Both the position numbers and the translations under genes were made by a program. Below are positions 8,160-17,413 of a stretch of 64,000 bases of DNA, in pieces. The stretch is taken from NCBI RefSeq assembly GCF_002382885.1, contig NZ_NWVL01000021.1, forward strand, positions 42,849 to 106,848, given 5' to 3'. The stretch comes from Streptomyces sp. WZ.A104. Lineage in GTDB: Bacteria > Actinomycetota > Actinomycetes > Streptomycetales > Streptomycetaceae. A model generated the notes under the pieces. That model made no database searches. It saw only the letters and a list, made by a program, of their open reading frames with translations, and was not told the origin of the DNA. The stretch's first letter is position 1; every line of letters begins with the position of its first letter.

Positions 8160-8632
8160 TGCGTGACACTCCTGAATCTTTCGCTATTTCCGCACATAGT
8201 CATAATGGGGGGTGAATCGGACACTTGCGTCACTCGCTCCGAGTGCGCCAATGCGGGCGAATTCGTGACAGCCTCCTGAGGATGGATAGATCAAGGCTGA
8301 TTATCATTTATCGGCTACGCTCGGAATTTCAGTGATCACGGCGTGAGGGGTGGCCGTGTGAGACCGAAAATGGCGAGCTCTGGCAGTCAAATATCATGTG
8401 GCTGGTGTAAAAATGAACCACTTTACGTATTCGGGTGCTGAGGGGGTAGGGGGTGGTAGTCCCCCATCTTTTCCGTTCCCAGGCATCCGGAGTGCAGAGA
8501 TGGGGCGTTCCGGGGGGTGTGTCTCACCGAACAGCCAGATAAGCAGCCGCGTGTTGCTCAAGGCATGGGCGTTCGACTGTTCCGCCGTCTGGCACTTCCC
8601 AGACCTCGGGCCGGTCCGCCGCCGAAAGATCT
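8160..8632. other. AT-richer intergenic stretch within the cargo block
   Basis: No convincing gene on either strand. Base composition is visibly lower in GC than flanking phage genes, especially 8280-8420, consistent with horizontally acquired DNA. It would hold the promoter of the 7941-8159 gene. Small open frames here run through the adjoining palindrome and lack good starts. Confidence 0.5.
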
Positions 8633-8680
8633 GAATGCTCTGGCGTGCAGGTCCAATTGGACCTGCACGCCAGAGCATTC
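8633..8680. terminator. perfect 48-bp palindrome
   Basis: Two 24-bp arms (8633-8656 and 8657-8680) are exact reverse complements with no spacer. It lies 15 bp past the stop of the 8696-8890 membrane gene and so would act as its terminator; symmetry makes it bidirectional. As DNA it could extrude a cruciform. Confidence 0.75.
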
Positions 8681-8695
8681 ACCCAGGCATCAGCT

Positions 8696-8890
8696 TCACG
8701 CACTCGAGGGCTTGCTGGTGCGCGTTACATACCATGCCCCGGAAATCCAGGCCACACATAGGAAAAAAACCGAGAGTCGCAAAAAATACGGATCGCTCCC
8801 ATCTGTGAAGTAGAGAATTGCCATTAGTGTACCCATGGCAAACTGAAGTACAGAGAGATCCCTCAGTCTGCGGCTTAGGCTTCTCTTCAT
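8696..8890 (-). CDS. two-helix membrane protein, candidate immunity protein for the RHS toxin
   Basis: 64 aa starting at the ATG at 8890, with GAGGGA directly upstream. A basic N-terminus (KRSLSRRLRD) is followed by two hydrophobic helices (about 14-28 and 36-54) separated by a short loop containing GSD, then a short polar tail. It is the first gene downstream of the RHS toxin on the same strand, the standard place for the cognate immunity gene of a polymorphic toxin. A 22-bp hairpin separates the two genes and a 48-bp palindrome follows. No family is recognised; the immunity role is inferred from position and from toxin specificity being at the C-terminus. Confidence 0.6.
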   Translation of the reverse strand: MKRSLSRRLRDLSVLQFAMGTLMAILYFTDGSDPYFLRLSVFFLCVAWISGAWYVTRTSKPSSA

Positions 8891-8916
8891 TCCCTCATCC
8901 GTTCACTCACACTCGG

Positions 8917-8964
8917 GTTGGGCCGTGCTGCCCCCGCGAGGGCGCGGGGGCAGCACGGCCCAAC
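8917..8964 (-). terminator. 22-bp-stem hairpin between toxin and immunity genes
   Basis: Arms 8917-8938 and 8943-8964 are exact complements with a 4-base loop. It starts 13 bp past the toxin stop and ends 27 bp before the immunity start. It should end or attenuate the long toxin transcript, so the immunity gene may depend on readthrough or its own promoter. Confidence 0.75.
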
Positions 8965-8977
8965 TGCTTCACGGGAT

Positions 8978-11900
8978 CTAGCAGCGCACCACCGACGGGT
9001 AACTGTAGGCTTGCCAGTGGTACCACTTGAATTTAACCGTGGCCTTTACCCTGAGGCATTTTCCCTTGGAGTTTGCCTCGCGCGCTTTCTGGTGAACCCA
9101 GCTCATATATACGACGAGCAGTGAGTTGACCACTTTGACGTGCGTGCTGCCGAAGTTTGAAGCAGCGACGCCGGCGATCGGGAAGAAGATACCTGGAGTG
9201 CGGGAGACCTTCCTAGTGTACTTGCGGTTCAGGTACACGTAGACCGATACCCCGACGTGCCACCCACTCTTCCAGCGCCAGAACGACCACGTGTGTCCCT
9301 TTGCCTTGCCCCAGTAGTGGTACCGGGTCCTCCACTTATGCCACCGTCCATCGAGATCGTATCGATTCACGGGGTCCGCGCTGGAGTACTCGTAGGCATT
9401 CCGGTTACCGCCGTAGACTGGGTCCACCGACAGGAATCGCCCCGTAGCCGAGTTGTAGAGGCGGACGCCCATCAGGATGGTGCCGCTCGGCGTCTCCGCA
9501 GAGCGCCGGAAGCCTCCTAGCCAGCCGTAGCGCGCGGCCGTGCTTCTCTCTCTGGGGTTTCCGTACTCATCGGCACTCAGAGCGGTCGGGGCCACGGACT
9601 GATCGAGAGGCAACATCAGGCTGACGTCGCCGTGCAGATTCACCAGTTGAAGGACAACCGTGCCGGACGCCGTTGTGGTCGCGGACATATTGTCGGCAAG
9701 GTCACTGACCATGCGGGTCACGGAGCCCGTGGTGTTGTCCGTGATCCATCGCGGGGAGTCCGACGAATCACTGTAGTGATTCGTCTGCGCCCCGCTCTGC
9801 GTCCACTCGCCCGATGCCTTGGACTCCGTCGTCCAGCTACGGAGTCGTCCAGCCGCGTCCAGCGCCCACGTCTGACGCTGGTCACCCGCCGTCTGCTGTC
9901 GGACCAGATCATTGGTGTGGTAAGCGATAACGGTACCGTCGGGCATACGCGTGGTACGTCCGAAGGCGTCGTAGTCGTACCCCGAGTCGGTGATGCGGTT
10001 CGCACTGTCATAGGTGTGCTTGACCGTCGTACCGTCTGCGGTCGTGCACGCTGCACCGGCCGGTGCAGCCGCCGTGGTGAGCGCGGTCCGGTTGGTGCGC
10101 TCGTCGAAGGCGTACGAACGTGTGGTGCACGCGTTCGCGTACATGTCCTCGACCTTCTTGAGGCGCCCGATCGAGTCATACGCGTACGACTGGGACTCCG
10201 TCAGACCGGCCCCGCCGGTACGCCTGGTCCATTCGCCGCGAATCGATTCCGCGGCGGTGTCAGTCAGCAGGATCGTGCCGTCTGAGTCGCGGGTATACGA
10301 CCGCTGCTCAGGCACGCCGACCTTACCCGCAGTCTGCGTCATCGTGTACCCACCCGGCAGGCTCTGCCTGACGACCGCGCCGCCGATGTCATAGGCAGCT
10401 GTGAAGGTGCCCGCGACCGAGTCGTTCATCGATGTGGGCAGGCCGCGAGGCTCCTTGTTGTGGTCGTAGCTGTACGTCACCGTCGACGGTACTGAATCGG
10501 AGACCTTCACTGGACGGTCGAAGCTGTCATAGGCAGTCGTGGTGACCGCGTCATCGGCGTCCGTGTAGGAGATGAGGCGCCCCAGCGCATCGAACTCCTG
10601 ATAGATCACGCCGCCGTCCTCGGACATGGTGACGGAGACCTGCCCGTTGGCTTCGTTGTACGCGAAGGAAGTGCCGGACACCTTCGTCCCCAGTCCACCA
10701 TCGACCTGGGTGCTCTTGATGCGGCCCGCGCTGTCGTACGTGAGCGTCGTGATACGTGCGTACTCGCCCGAGGTCTCGGCTGTCTCCGTTACCTGCCCGT
10801 AGAAACCGTACTCAGTGGTGGTGTCCACCACCTGGCTAGGCTGAGAACCTCCACCCGTGATGTCACCGGCGGGCCCGGTCCAGCACTCCAACCCCGCCCA
10901 CTCCGGACGGCCTTCGCACCAGCCCGTGCCGGTCGCCGACCAGTACGCGGTGATACGAGACGTGGCGTCGTTACCGGTACCGCCAGGCGGTACGTGTGAG
11001 GTGACTCGGCCCTGTGGGTCGTACCCGGTGGTGGTGACCTGGGTGAGGCCGCCCGGGTCCTCGATGCCGTGGATCGGAAGCCCCTTGACCCAGTCGTACT
11101 GGGTCTGCTGGAGTCGCTTTTCCGTCATCAGCGAGTAGTAACCGCGGACTCGTGCCCCGGATATCGCTAGGGTTACCTGGTCACTCATCACGGCACTGCC
11201 GTCAGTGGGCCGCCCCTCGTCGTATTCGTTGACGGTCCATGGCTGGGCCACTACAGAGGTACCTGCGGAGGCGATGATGGTGCTGCCGTCTTTGAAGTCC
11301 TCGGTCAGGTCGATGCGCTGCAGCGGTTCGAACTGCTCCAGGAGTCTGACGCCGCTCTTGTCATAGCGTGAGGTTGAGGAGAGGAGTGTGGCTCGCTCGG
11401 CGACGCTGAGGGCACCGATACCGAGGTCGGCCAGGCGAGCCTTGTCCTCGTCGCTCGTTCCCAGCGCGAGGGAGTGGTGACTCGCGGACAGCTCGCGCAC
11501 CGGGTTGCCGTGCCTGTCCCCCTCTTCGGTGGTGACGCCTCCGGCTTCGTCGATCGTATTCACCTCGCTCCCGGAGGCGTTGAGGTAGTGGATCACGGCG
11601 CGCTTGTATCCTGTACGGCTGAGCGCACTTCCCTTGTGGGACGTAGGCACAGAGTCGGCAGGGAAGATTGCCGTCGCGTCAGTGGGCGCATCGAGCTGCC
11701 CCCACTTTTTCACCGCAGCAGCGTTCATCGCATACGGAGCATTGTCGCCGGACAGTGGGACGTCATAGACGATTGACGTGATCGCCTCGCCGTCGGTCAC
11801 GTCAGCTGAGCCCTCTTTGAGGGTGGCACGCGTCACCTTGGTGAGCATGCCGCCGTCCGGCTCGCCGGCGGCGGTGTAGGTGAAACTCCACGGCAGCTCG

Positions 11901-14900
11901 CCGGGCGGGGTGAGCTTGCTGATTCGGCCGGCGCTGTCGTACGTGTAGCTGGTCTTCAGCGCAGGGGCTATCTGAGGGTTCCATGCCTCGCGCAGGCGAC
12001 CGGACGTGTCATAGGCGTATGCCTGAACCGGCCGCGCCGTTGCCTTGCTTGCGTCCTTCTCCGTGGACCAGAGCACGAGTCGCTTCACCCGGCCCGTGTA
12101 GTTGCCAAAGACCGAGGATGTGGCTGTGGTGCTGTCCGCGTACTCGAAGTCGAGCACTCGGCAGCCTTTGGTGTCTGGAGTCTTGGCACAGATGTCATTG
12201 GAGATGGCACCGCCCGCGGCGACGAGCCGCTTGGGCCGAGCTAGCACCTTGCCGTCGATGGTGACGGCCTCCGAGATCACGTGGGTCGTCGAGTTCCCGA
12301 CGCCGTTCAGCCCTGATGAGGTGAGCTGCCAGGTCTCGGCATCGGCCGTAACCTTCGCGAAGATCGACTCTCCGCCGTCGATATCGGTTAGGGTGAACCC
12401 CTTTTCGAAACTTCCGGAGAGAGTAAGAGCGTTCATGCCCGGCTCAGGAGCCCAGCCGTCGGCGGTAGCGGTGAAGTGAACGCTACCGCCGCCCGCCAGC
12501 ACCACAGCGAGTGAAGTCCCGGAGGTCTTGCGGATGTGCGTGTATCCCGCCTGCGTCACTGCGGCGACCGTGCCTGAGACCCATTCGTCGCCGAAGACCG
12601 CGACCTGACCCTCCTGCCGCCCGCCTGCGCCAGGCTGGCGTGAGCTGGTTGTACGTGCGGCAGCGAGACCGAAGTAGCTGCTTTCCGTGCCGTCAAGCCT
12701 GAAGTCGCCCGTCAGGAGGCTGAGGCTACCGGGACCCACTGTGGTTGACGCTGCCGCTTCAGCATTGCGGTCGACAACAGTCGAAATCGGGTCTGTGACC
12801 ACGGAGGCACTCTCGGCGCCAGTGAACTTTGCCCTGACCTGGATTGCCCCGTCCGGATTGACTGTGTCGGTAGCCGTCCAAGTCGCCGCCGGATTTCTGC
12901 CGTTCGTCAGAGGCACCGGCCATGCCGCGAGCTCGTCACCACCCACAGTCACATCGCCGACCGGGATCTCGGACCACGGGTCTTCGTCAGACCTGCGCCA
13001 TGAGAACGTCACCGCGTCGTACTTCGCCGCATCCGTCTCTGCGACCAGGGACAGCCTACGCGCCGTATGTTGGCCATCAAGCGGGGTGACGAAGCCACCT
13101 GACCCGGCGTGGAAGACGTACTCCAGGGCCTCGGACTTGTTGTCCGCCTTGTCGACGGCCCGTACCTGGAGGGTGTGGGTCCCGTCCTTAGGCGGCGTCA
13201 CATCGAAGCTGACCGTGCTCGATCCGTTCGCGTTCTCCTTGGTCCACTCCACACCATCCACTGACCACTCAAACCACTGGTGATCGGAGCCAGAAGGCGG
13301 GGTCACGGTGAACGTGCCTTCTTGGCCCTCACCCTTGACCCACTGGCCGGTCGGGTAGTCCGTGGAGGTGATCTTGGTAGGCGCGGAGGGGGCCTTGGTG
13401 TCGACCGTGAAGGTCTTCCAGGCCGACCAGCCGGTGTTGTAGTGCGTGCCGTCGTAGGGAGAGGTGCGGAACTTGTACGTCTTCCCCTCGGCCAGCACCC
13501 CGGACGGCACGGTCACCGAGGCGGGCTGCCCGGAGGGCACGAACTTCGACACGATCGGGCTGCCGACCTGCTTGTCGGTGGCGCTGTCGAAGATCTGGAA
13601 GGTGCCGTTGACCTTGTCCCCGTCCGCGTCGACGAAGGTGTCACGCAGGGTCGGCGTCAGGGTGTTGACCATGTAGGCGTCGTCATCGGAGAAGTACGGC
13701 GGCCCCGCCTCCTGCTTGGTGCCCGTACGCGGCCGGAAGTTGTACGTCACCGACAGCTTCGGCGGGTTCTTCGCGGCGTTGGCGGAGTTCACCCGCTTCC
13801 ACTGGGCGACCGTGGTCTCGCTCTTGGCCCGGATGCCCAGGTGCCCGCGGGTGGCCTTGGCTCCGGCCCACTCCTGGGCCAGCGTGGTCACGTCCGCGTT
13901 GATCCAGCCGTCCGGCTGGGTCGTGCAGGTGGGATTGCCCCGCGTCTCGGTGGACTCCGCCTTCAGCGCGGTCATCGTCGGCCGGTTGGTCCAGCGGCTG
14001 GCCGTCGTCGCGGCGGGCGAGGACCAGACCTGCCACGGCTGGGCGGCGCAGGTGGTGTTCGCCGAGTGGAAGTTCCACAGGCTCAGTTTCGCGCTGGAGA
14101 CCAGGGCGTCCGCGATGGGCGCGGTGTTCCAGGTGATGAAGGACTGCGCGGTACGGGGGGTGCCGTTCGCGTTCGTCGTACCGGGGTTGCCGAAATCCAG
14201 CTCCACGTCGGTGGACCAGTCGCGGGTCTCGCCCTGCTGGACGTACGTGTCGAAGACGTTGCCCAGGGAAGAGGTCGAGGGGTCGACCGTCACTGGGTAC
14301 TTGGTGTCCTTGTCAGCGAGGTACTTCGCGTCCGGGGTGACCACCAGGTTGATGGTCGAGCCCTTCTTCTTCACCTTCATCGCCACCGGCACCCGGCGGG
14401 TGTGCTCGCCGGAGACCTTGTCGACGGTCGCGTCCCACATCACCGGGGCGGGCATCACGGCCCGCTTCTTGTTCTTCTTGTCGGTGAAGAGGACGCTGCC
14501 GTCCTTCTGCTGCTTGGCCTTGAGGCCCTTAGCTTTGAGCGGCAGGATGTAGGAGTAGCCCTCGGCGGGCTTCTCCTTGATCTCTACGTACTGCTCGAAG
14601 CCGGTGCGGGTCGATTCGATGATCACGTCCGCGCCGGGGAGCGCGTTCGGGTAGGTGGCCCGGGTGCCATCCAGCTTCGGGGCAGGCAGGCCGCCCTTCC
14701 ACTGGAGGGTGATCTGTTCGTTGCCCTCCCCTAGGGTCACCAAGTCCCGGGCGCTCGCCTTGTTTGCGGCGGCGAGGGACTTCGGCACCGTGCCGCTCTT
14801 GCCTGCCAGGCGCAGTCCGTTGGGGTGGGCCTTGGCTTCGACGTCGCCGTCTGTTTCCTGGAGTTCTACGTCGATATCCGTCCAGGTGCCGCCCTGCTTG

Positions 14901-15268
14901 AAGCGGACCGGGCCCGCGGACAGTTCGGTGGTGAGGGAGCCGCTCTTGTTCACCCAGGTTGTCGAGGTCTCGGTGCGCTCGGACAGGGCCTCGATGCGCT
15001 TGCCATACAGCTTGGCCGCCACCTTCGCCGAGGCGATGTCGGCCGCCTCGGACGGGGCCTTGGCTCTTGCGTCGGGCTCCTTGTCCGAGGCATGTTGGGC
15101 TGGGCGGTTCAGGGCTGCCGCCTGGCCAGTAGTGGCCACAACCAGGGCAGTGTCGGCAGCTAGCACTACTGCCGCACCCAACGCGATCTGGGGCAGGATG
15201 CGTCTGTGGCGTCGCAAGGCGAGCGCCGACCCCTGCCACTCATCGGCAGGGGATATTCGCTCTGACAT
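8978..15268 (-). CDS. secreted RHS-repeat polymorphic toxin with DNRLRE region
   Basis: 2096 aa from the ATG at 15268 (GGAAAG box 11 bases upstream). A basic start and hydrophobic helix (about 26-48) form a signal peptide or anchor. Then come a beta-rich region with a DNRLRE-like domain (about 325-510: [29 protein letters not shown]), fibronectin/Ig-like segments (about 520-730), many YD/RHS repeats (about 1080-1900) and an RHS-associated core (about 1912-1974) with [17 protein letters not shown] and [10 protein letters not shown]. The final 122 residues (8981-9346) are unlike the rest: very basic, rich in Trp and Tyr, ending in Cys. By analogy with RHS/WapA toxins the shell encloses this tip and releases it into target cells. 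The tip matches no toxin family I recognise. The gene lies reversed inside a phage tail operon. Confidence 0.85.
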   Translation of the reverse strand: MSERISPADEWQGSALALRRHRRILPQIALGAAVVLAADTALVVATTGQAAALNRPAQHASDKEPDARAKAPSEAADIASAKVAAKLYGKRIEALSERTETSTTWVNKSGSLTTELSAGPVRFKQGGTWTDIDVELQETDGDVEAKAHPNGLRLAGKSGTVPKSLAAANKASARDLVTLGEGNEQITLQWKGGLPAPKLDGTRATYPNALPGADVIIESTRTGFEQYVEIKEKPAEGYSYILPLKAKGLKAKQQKDGSVLFTDKKNKKRAVMPAPVMWDATVDKVSGEHTRRVPVAMKVKKKGSTINLVVTPDAKYLADKDTKYPVTVDPSTSSLGNVFDTYVQQGETRDWSTDVELDFGNPGTTNANGTPRTAQSFITWNTAPIADALVSSAKLSLWNFHSANTTCAAQPWQVWSSPAATTASRWTNRPTMTALKAESTETRGNPTCTTQPDGWINADVTTLAQEWAGAKATRGHLGIRAKSETTVAQWKRVNSANAAKNPPKLSVTYNFRPRTGTKQEAGPPYFSDDDAYMVNTLTPTLRDTFVDADGDKVNGTFQIFDSATDKQVGSPIVSKFVPSGQPASVTVPSGVLAEGKTYKFRTSPYDGTHYNTGWSAWKTFTVDTKAPSAPTKITSTDYPTGQWVKGEGQEGTFTVTPPSGSDHQWFEWSVDGVEWTKENANGSSTVSFDVTPPKDGTHTLQVRAVDKADNKSEALEYVFHAGSGGFVTPLDGQHTARRLSLVAETDAAKYDAVTFSWRRSDEDPWSEIPVGDVTVGGDELAAWPVPLTNGRNPAATWTATDTVNPDGAIQVRAKFTGAESASVVTDPISTVVDRNAEAAASTTVGPGSLSLLTGDFRLDGTESSYFGLAAARTTSSRQPGAGGRQEGQVAVFGDEWVSGTVAAVTQAGYTHIRKTSGTSLAVVLAGGGSVHFTATADGWAPEPGMNALTLSGSFEKGFTLTDIDGGESIFAKVTADAETWQLTSSGLNGVGNSTTHVISEAVTIDGKVLARPKRLVAAGGAISNDICAKTPDTKGCRVLDFEYADSTTATSSVFGNYTGRVKRLVLWSTEKDASKATARPVQAYAYDTSGRLREAWNPQIAPALKTSYTYDSAGRISKLTPPGELPWSFTYTAAGEPDGGMLTKVTRATLKEGSADVTDGEAITSIVYDVPLSGDNAPYAMNAAAVKKWGQLDAPTDATAIFPADSVPTSHKGSALSRTGYKRAVIHYLNASGSEVNTIDEAGGVTTEEGDRHGNPVRELSASHHSLALGTSDEDKARLADLGIGALSVAERATLLSSTSRYDKSGVRLLEQFEPLQRIDLTEDFKDGSTIIASAGTSVVAQPWTVNEYDEGRPTDGSAVMSDQVTLAISGARVRGYYSLMTEKRLQQTQYDWVKGLPIHGIEDPGGLTQVTTTGYDPQGRVTSHVPPGGTGNDATSRITAYWSATGTGWCEGRPEWAGLECWTGPAGDITGGGSQPSQVVDTTTEYGFYGQVTETAETSGEYARITTLTYDSAGRIKSTQVDGGLGTKVSGTSFAYNEANGQVSVTMSEDGGVIYQEFDALGRLISYTDADDAVTTTAYDSFDRPVKVSDSVPSTVTYSYDHNKEPRGLPTSMNDSVAGTFTAAYDIGGAVVRQSLPGGYTMTQTAGKVGVPEQRSYTRDSDGTILLTDTAAESIRGEWTRRTGGAGLTESQSYAYDSIGRLKKVEDMYANACTTRSYAFDERTNRTALTTAAAPAGAACTTADGTTVKHTYDSANRITDSGYDYDAFGRTTRMPDGTVIAYHTNDLVRQQTAGDQRQTWALDAAGRLRSWTTESKASGEWTQSGAQTNHYSDSSDSPRWITDNTTGSVTRMVSDLADNMSATTTASGTVVLQLVNLHGDVSLMLPLDQSVAPTALSADEYGNPRERSTAARYGWLGGFRRSAETPSGTILMGVRLYNSATGRFLSVDPVYGGNRNAYEYSSADPVNRYDLDGRWHKWRTRYHYWGKAKGHTWSFWRWKSGWHVGVSVYVYLNRKYTRKVSRTPGIFFPIAGVAASNFGSTHVKVVNSLLVVYMSWVHQKAREANSKGKCLRVKATVKFKWYHWQAYSYPSVVRC

Positions 15269-15837
15269 CAGTCAGCAACTTTCCATGAGAGAAGCTTGGA
15301 TCAGGCATGACCTAAGCAACAGACAGGAACGGAATGTAACCCTCTGCTTGAGATCCACCTACTCAACAAATGGTTGAAATCGGGCCAAGGGGCCGCCGTG
15401 TTGTATGAGGTGCGTCACGATTGCAAGGGCTGCACAGTGTTTGACACCGATCTGATCACTGTGTGATCACGAAACACGCCGAGCAGGGACACGGTGACTC
15501 GTAGCCAAGTCCGCTCAGGGGCGGGGACCGTGACCCTACAGGCTGTTGCAGTGTGCGAGTGATCGCAAGCCGTCGAAGCGGCACGGTACTGATGAGCAGC
15601 CTCTCCACGCCTACAACGTGTTGGCTCTCCTCCCGGGGCATCTCCTTGGGCGTCGTATCGTGAGCGACGTGCAGGCCTGACTCTCGTTGGCACGTTCATG
15701 CAGCACCCTCACCGCGGAGGCCCCGCGCGGACGCCCACCCGGGATCGGGATGGGCCGGTTCCCCGACACGACGTCGAGGGACGGGGCCGCCCCGTGGATT
15801 CGAGTTCGGCTGCCGTCCCGGAATCGGACAGCAGACC
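15269..15837. other. 569-bp gap between toxin and major tail genes
   Basis: No convincing gene. It must contain the toxin promoter, reading leftwards; TTGAGT followed about 18 bases on by TTACAT-like bases (around 15325-15365, minus strand) is a weak candidate. At 15453-15470 a TGATCAC direct repeat with internal symmetry could bind a regulator. The frame of the major tail gene stays open back to 15664 but has no ATG or GTG there. Confidence 0.4.
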
Positions 15838-16341
15838 TTGCAGGTGAAGAAGTATTCCCGTCGCGGGGTGACCCGCGTTCTGTGGCTGGAGAAGGTAGCC
15901 GATGCCAGTCACATCCCGACTCGGCCGGAGCTGACGGCCGGCACTGACCTGACGAATGCGATCGCGTCGATCGATGGTTGGGCACTGGCGAACCAGAGCA
16001 TCGAGACCCCGGATCTGGGTTCGACGTTCGACTCCAGCATCCCGGGTTCGGACAAGGCGGATGACTCGTCTCTCGGGTTCTACGAGGACAAGGTGTCCGA
16101 CGAGATCGAGCAGTTGCTGACGAAGGACGCCACCGGCTGGGTGGTGTTCCTCCGCAAGGGCGACGTGCCTGGCTCCAAGTCGATGGACGTGTTCCCGACG
16201 CGTGTCGGGTCTCGGTCTCCGAACTACTCGACCGATAACGAGGCAGCGAAGTTCACGGTGTCGTTCTCGATCACGGAGAAGCCGACGCAGGACGCCGAGA
16301 TCCCGCAGGCCGCAGTAGCTCCGGCATCCCTGAGCAAGTAG
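15838..16341 (+). CDS. major tail tube protein
   Basis: 167 aa. It forms the stacked rings of the tail tube. The sequence matches the actinophage tail tube family: KKYSRRGVTRVLWLEK, then PTRPELTAGTDLTNAIASID, TPDLGSTFDSSIPGSD, a DDSSLGFYEDK motif, GWVVFLRKGDVPGS and a C-terminal NEAAKFTVSFSIT segment. The start is uncertain: TTG 15838 or GTG 15844, neither with a good ribosome-binding site, which is odd for one of the most abundant virion proteins. The cargo block ends immediately upstream, so the native leader has probably been displaced. An unrelated promoter in the cargo may now supply expression. Confidence 0.8.
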   Translation: MQVKKYSRRGVTRVLWLEKVADASHIPTRPELTAGTDLTNAIASIDGWALANQSIETPDLGSTFDSSIPGSDKADDSSLGFYEDKVSDEIEQLLTKDATGWVVFLRKGDVPGSKSMDVFPTRVGSRSPNYSTDNEAAKFTVSFSITEKPTQDAEIPQAAVAPASLSK

Positions 16342-16375
16342 CCCGGCCCTCGTTCCTCTTGTCCTTGGCCGGGCT
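16340..16375 (+). terminator. hairpin after the major tail gene
   Basis: A 9-bp stem (16340-16348 with 16367-16375) around an 18-base loop starts at the major tail stop codon. It could act as a partial terminator, keeping chaperone and tape-measure levels below that of the tube protein. Confidence 0.5.
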
Positions 16376-16449
16376 GGTCGCCGCTGTGGCGATGGCTCAT
16401 CTGGTGTCGGCCCGGCCTGGCCCGTTCTCGAATCTGTGGAGTTCCCTGT

Positions 16450-17031
16450 ATGAGCAGCAAGACCCGACCTGAGCCGCCGGCGCAGGCGGTGGCCCGTGAC
16501 GCGCACTGGGCGGCGAAGATGGCGCGGCTGCGTGCCCGGCAGCTACCGGAGCACACGCTTCAGCTGTGCGACGATCCGGCGGTCAAGAAGCGTCTGGACC
16601 AGGCGAAGCTGGAGCTGGCGCGGCTGCGGATGGCCGATGCGGAGGCAGGCCGGGAGCCGGGCGAGGAGACTCGTACGGCGGAGGCCACGCTGGAGGAAGC
16701 GCAGGTCGCGTTCGATGCGGTGACGGTGTCTTTGACGTTCAAGGCTTTGCCGCGTCCGGTGCTGGATGGGCTGATTCGGGAGCATCCACCGACGGAGGAG
16801 CAGGGCGAGGACGGGGACGCCTGGAACCCGGAGACGTTCCCGGCGTCGCTGGTCGCCGCCTCGCATATCGAGCGTGACGAGGCTGGCCGGGCGGTGGAGG
16901 GCATGTGCCGTGAAGAGGCGCAGGATCTGCTGGACTCGTGGTCGGCGGCCGAGTCGAACGCTCTGTTCTCGGCGGCGTGGCAGGCGCAGCAGCTCAGCCG
17001 GGCGTCCACGGTGGATGTGGGAAAAGGCTGA
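16450..17031 (+). CDS. tail assembly chaperone (gpG-like, short product)
   Basis: 193 aa from an ATG. An acidic, helical protein between major tail and tape-measure genes, the fixed position of the gpG chaperone that coats the tape measure during tail assembly. Near its 3' end lies a slippery heptamer at 17019-17025, two codons before the stop, and the -1 frame continues to 17381. Conserved features include KALPRPVLDGLIREHPP, typical of these chaperones, where a PxxxF/L-x-LxxxHPP-like segment is common. Expected to be made in large excess over the frameshifted form. Confidence 0.8.
   Translation: MSSKTRPEPPAQAVARDAHWAAKMARLRARQLPEHTLQLCDDPAVKKRLDQAKLELARLRMADAEAGREPGEETRTAEATLEEAQVAFDAVTVSLTFKALPRPVLDGLIREHPPTEEQGEDGDAWNPETFPASLVAASHIERDEAGRAVEGMCREEAQDLLDSWSAAESNALFSAAWQAQQLSRASTVDVGKG
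17019..17025 (+). promoter_or_regulatory. -1 ribosomal frameshift site
   Basis: GGGAAAA in the zero frame G GGA AAA fits the X XXY YYZ slippery pattern. Slippage by one base makes the ribosome bypass the TGA at 17029-17031 and read AGG CTG ATC in the -1 frame. This is the conserved gpG/gpGT strategy of long-tailed phages. Confidence 0.8.
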
Positions 17032-17381
17032 TCTCCGATCCGCAGTTCCGGGCCGAGCTGGAGCTGTGTGACCGCTACCGGATTCCCCACAGCCAGTTTC
17101 TCGGGGCTTCGGATGGGCGGTGGTCGGAGGCGGACCGGGCGAAGGCGTTGGCGTTCGATGCGTACCGGCGCAGTGTGTGTGACAGCTGCGGCACCAGGTC
17201 CGCGGAGTGGGACGAGGGCCTGGGCGGTGATCGGTACGCGTACGTCACCACGACGGTGCGGTGTGTGGGCTGTGAGCTGATCGCCGCCGAGCAGGACCAG
17301 GTGCCGGAAGGCCCGGACGGCTACGGCGTGCGGATCGGCCTGGTTCCGCGAACGGTGTGGGAGCAGCAGCAGGGGGCCTGA
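17025..17381 (+). CDS. tail assembly chaperone frameshift extension (gpGT-like)
   Basis: About 118 residues read only after the -1 slip at 17019-17025, so the full product spans 16450-17381. No independent start with a ribosome-binding site is present. The extension (beginning KRLISDPQFRAELELCDRY) carries two CxxC pairs (CDSCGTRS and CVGCE, about 28 residues apart) that probably bind zinc. In lambda the T part contacts the tail tube protein while G contacts the tape measure. It ends 32 bp before the tape-measure start. Confidence 0.75.
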   Translation, partial: RLISDPQFRAELELCDRYRIPHSQFLGASDGRWSEADRAKALAFDAYRRSVCDSCGTRSAEWDEGLGGDRYAYVTTTVRCVGCELIAAEQDQVPEGPDGYGVRIGLVPRTVWEQQQGA

Positions 17382-17413
17382 CAAGGGGGCGCGGGGAGTA
17401 AGGGCACCGGCAG

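Noticed and set aside
8394..8678. 94-codon minus-strand frame between the two immunity candidates
   Set aside because: It begins inside the 48-bp palindrome and has no ribosome-binding site; the composition is not protein-like.
8978..9346. Toxin tip as a lactococcin-972-like bacteriocin
   Set aside because: Both are Trp/Tyr-rich and small, but the conserved Gly/Ser/Tyr pattern and spacing are not found.
13280..14734. 484-codon plus-strand frame opposite the RHS toxin gene
   Set aside because: Arg/Gly/Val-rich composition, no ribosome-binding site, antisense to a clearly coding 2096-aa gene; a typical high-GC shadow frame.
8978..15268. RHS protein as a phage tail fibre
   Set aside because: Opposite strand to the tail genes, own signal peptide, own terminators, host-type DNRLRE/RHS architecture; a complete set of tail-tip genes exists elsewhere.
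15441..15467. Plus-strand promoter (TTGACA with 17-base spacing) to drive the major tail gene
   Set aside because: The -35 is good but no acceptable -10 follows; kept only as a weak possibility.
15415..15985. Overlapping minus-strand frames upstream of the toxin and over the major tail start
   Set aside because: Arg/Ser/Thr-biased, no start boxes, and one overlaps the convincing major tail gene.
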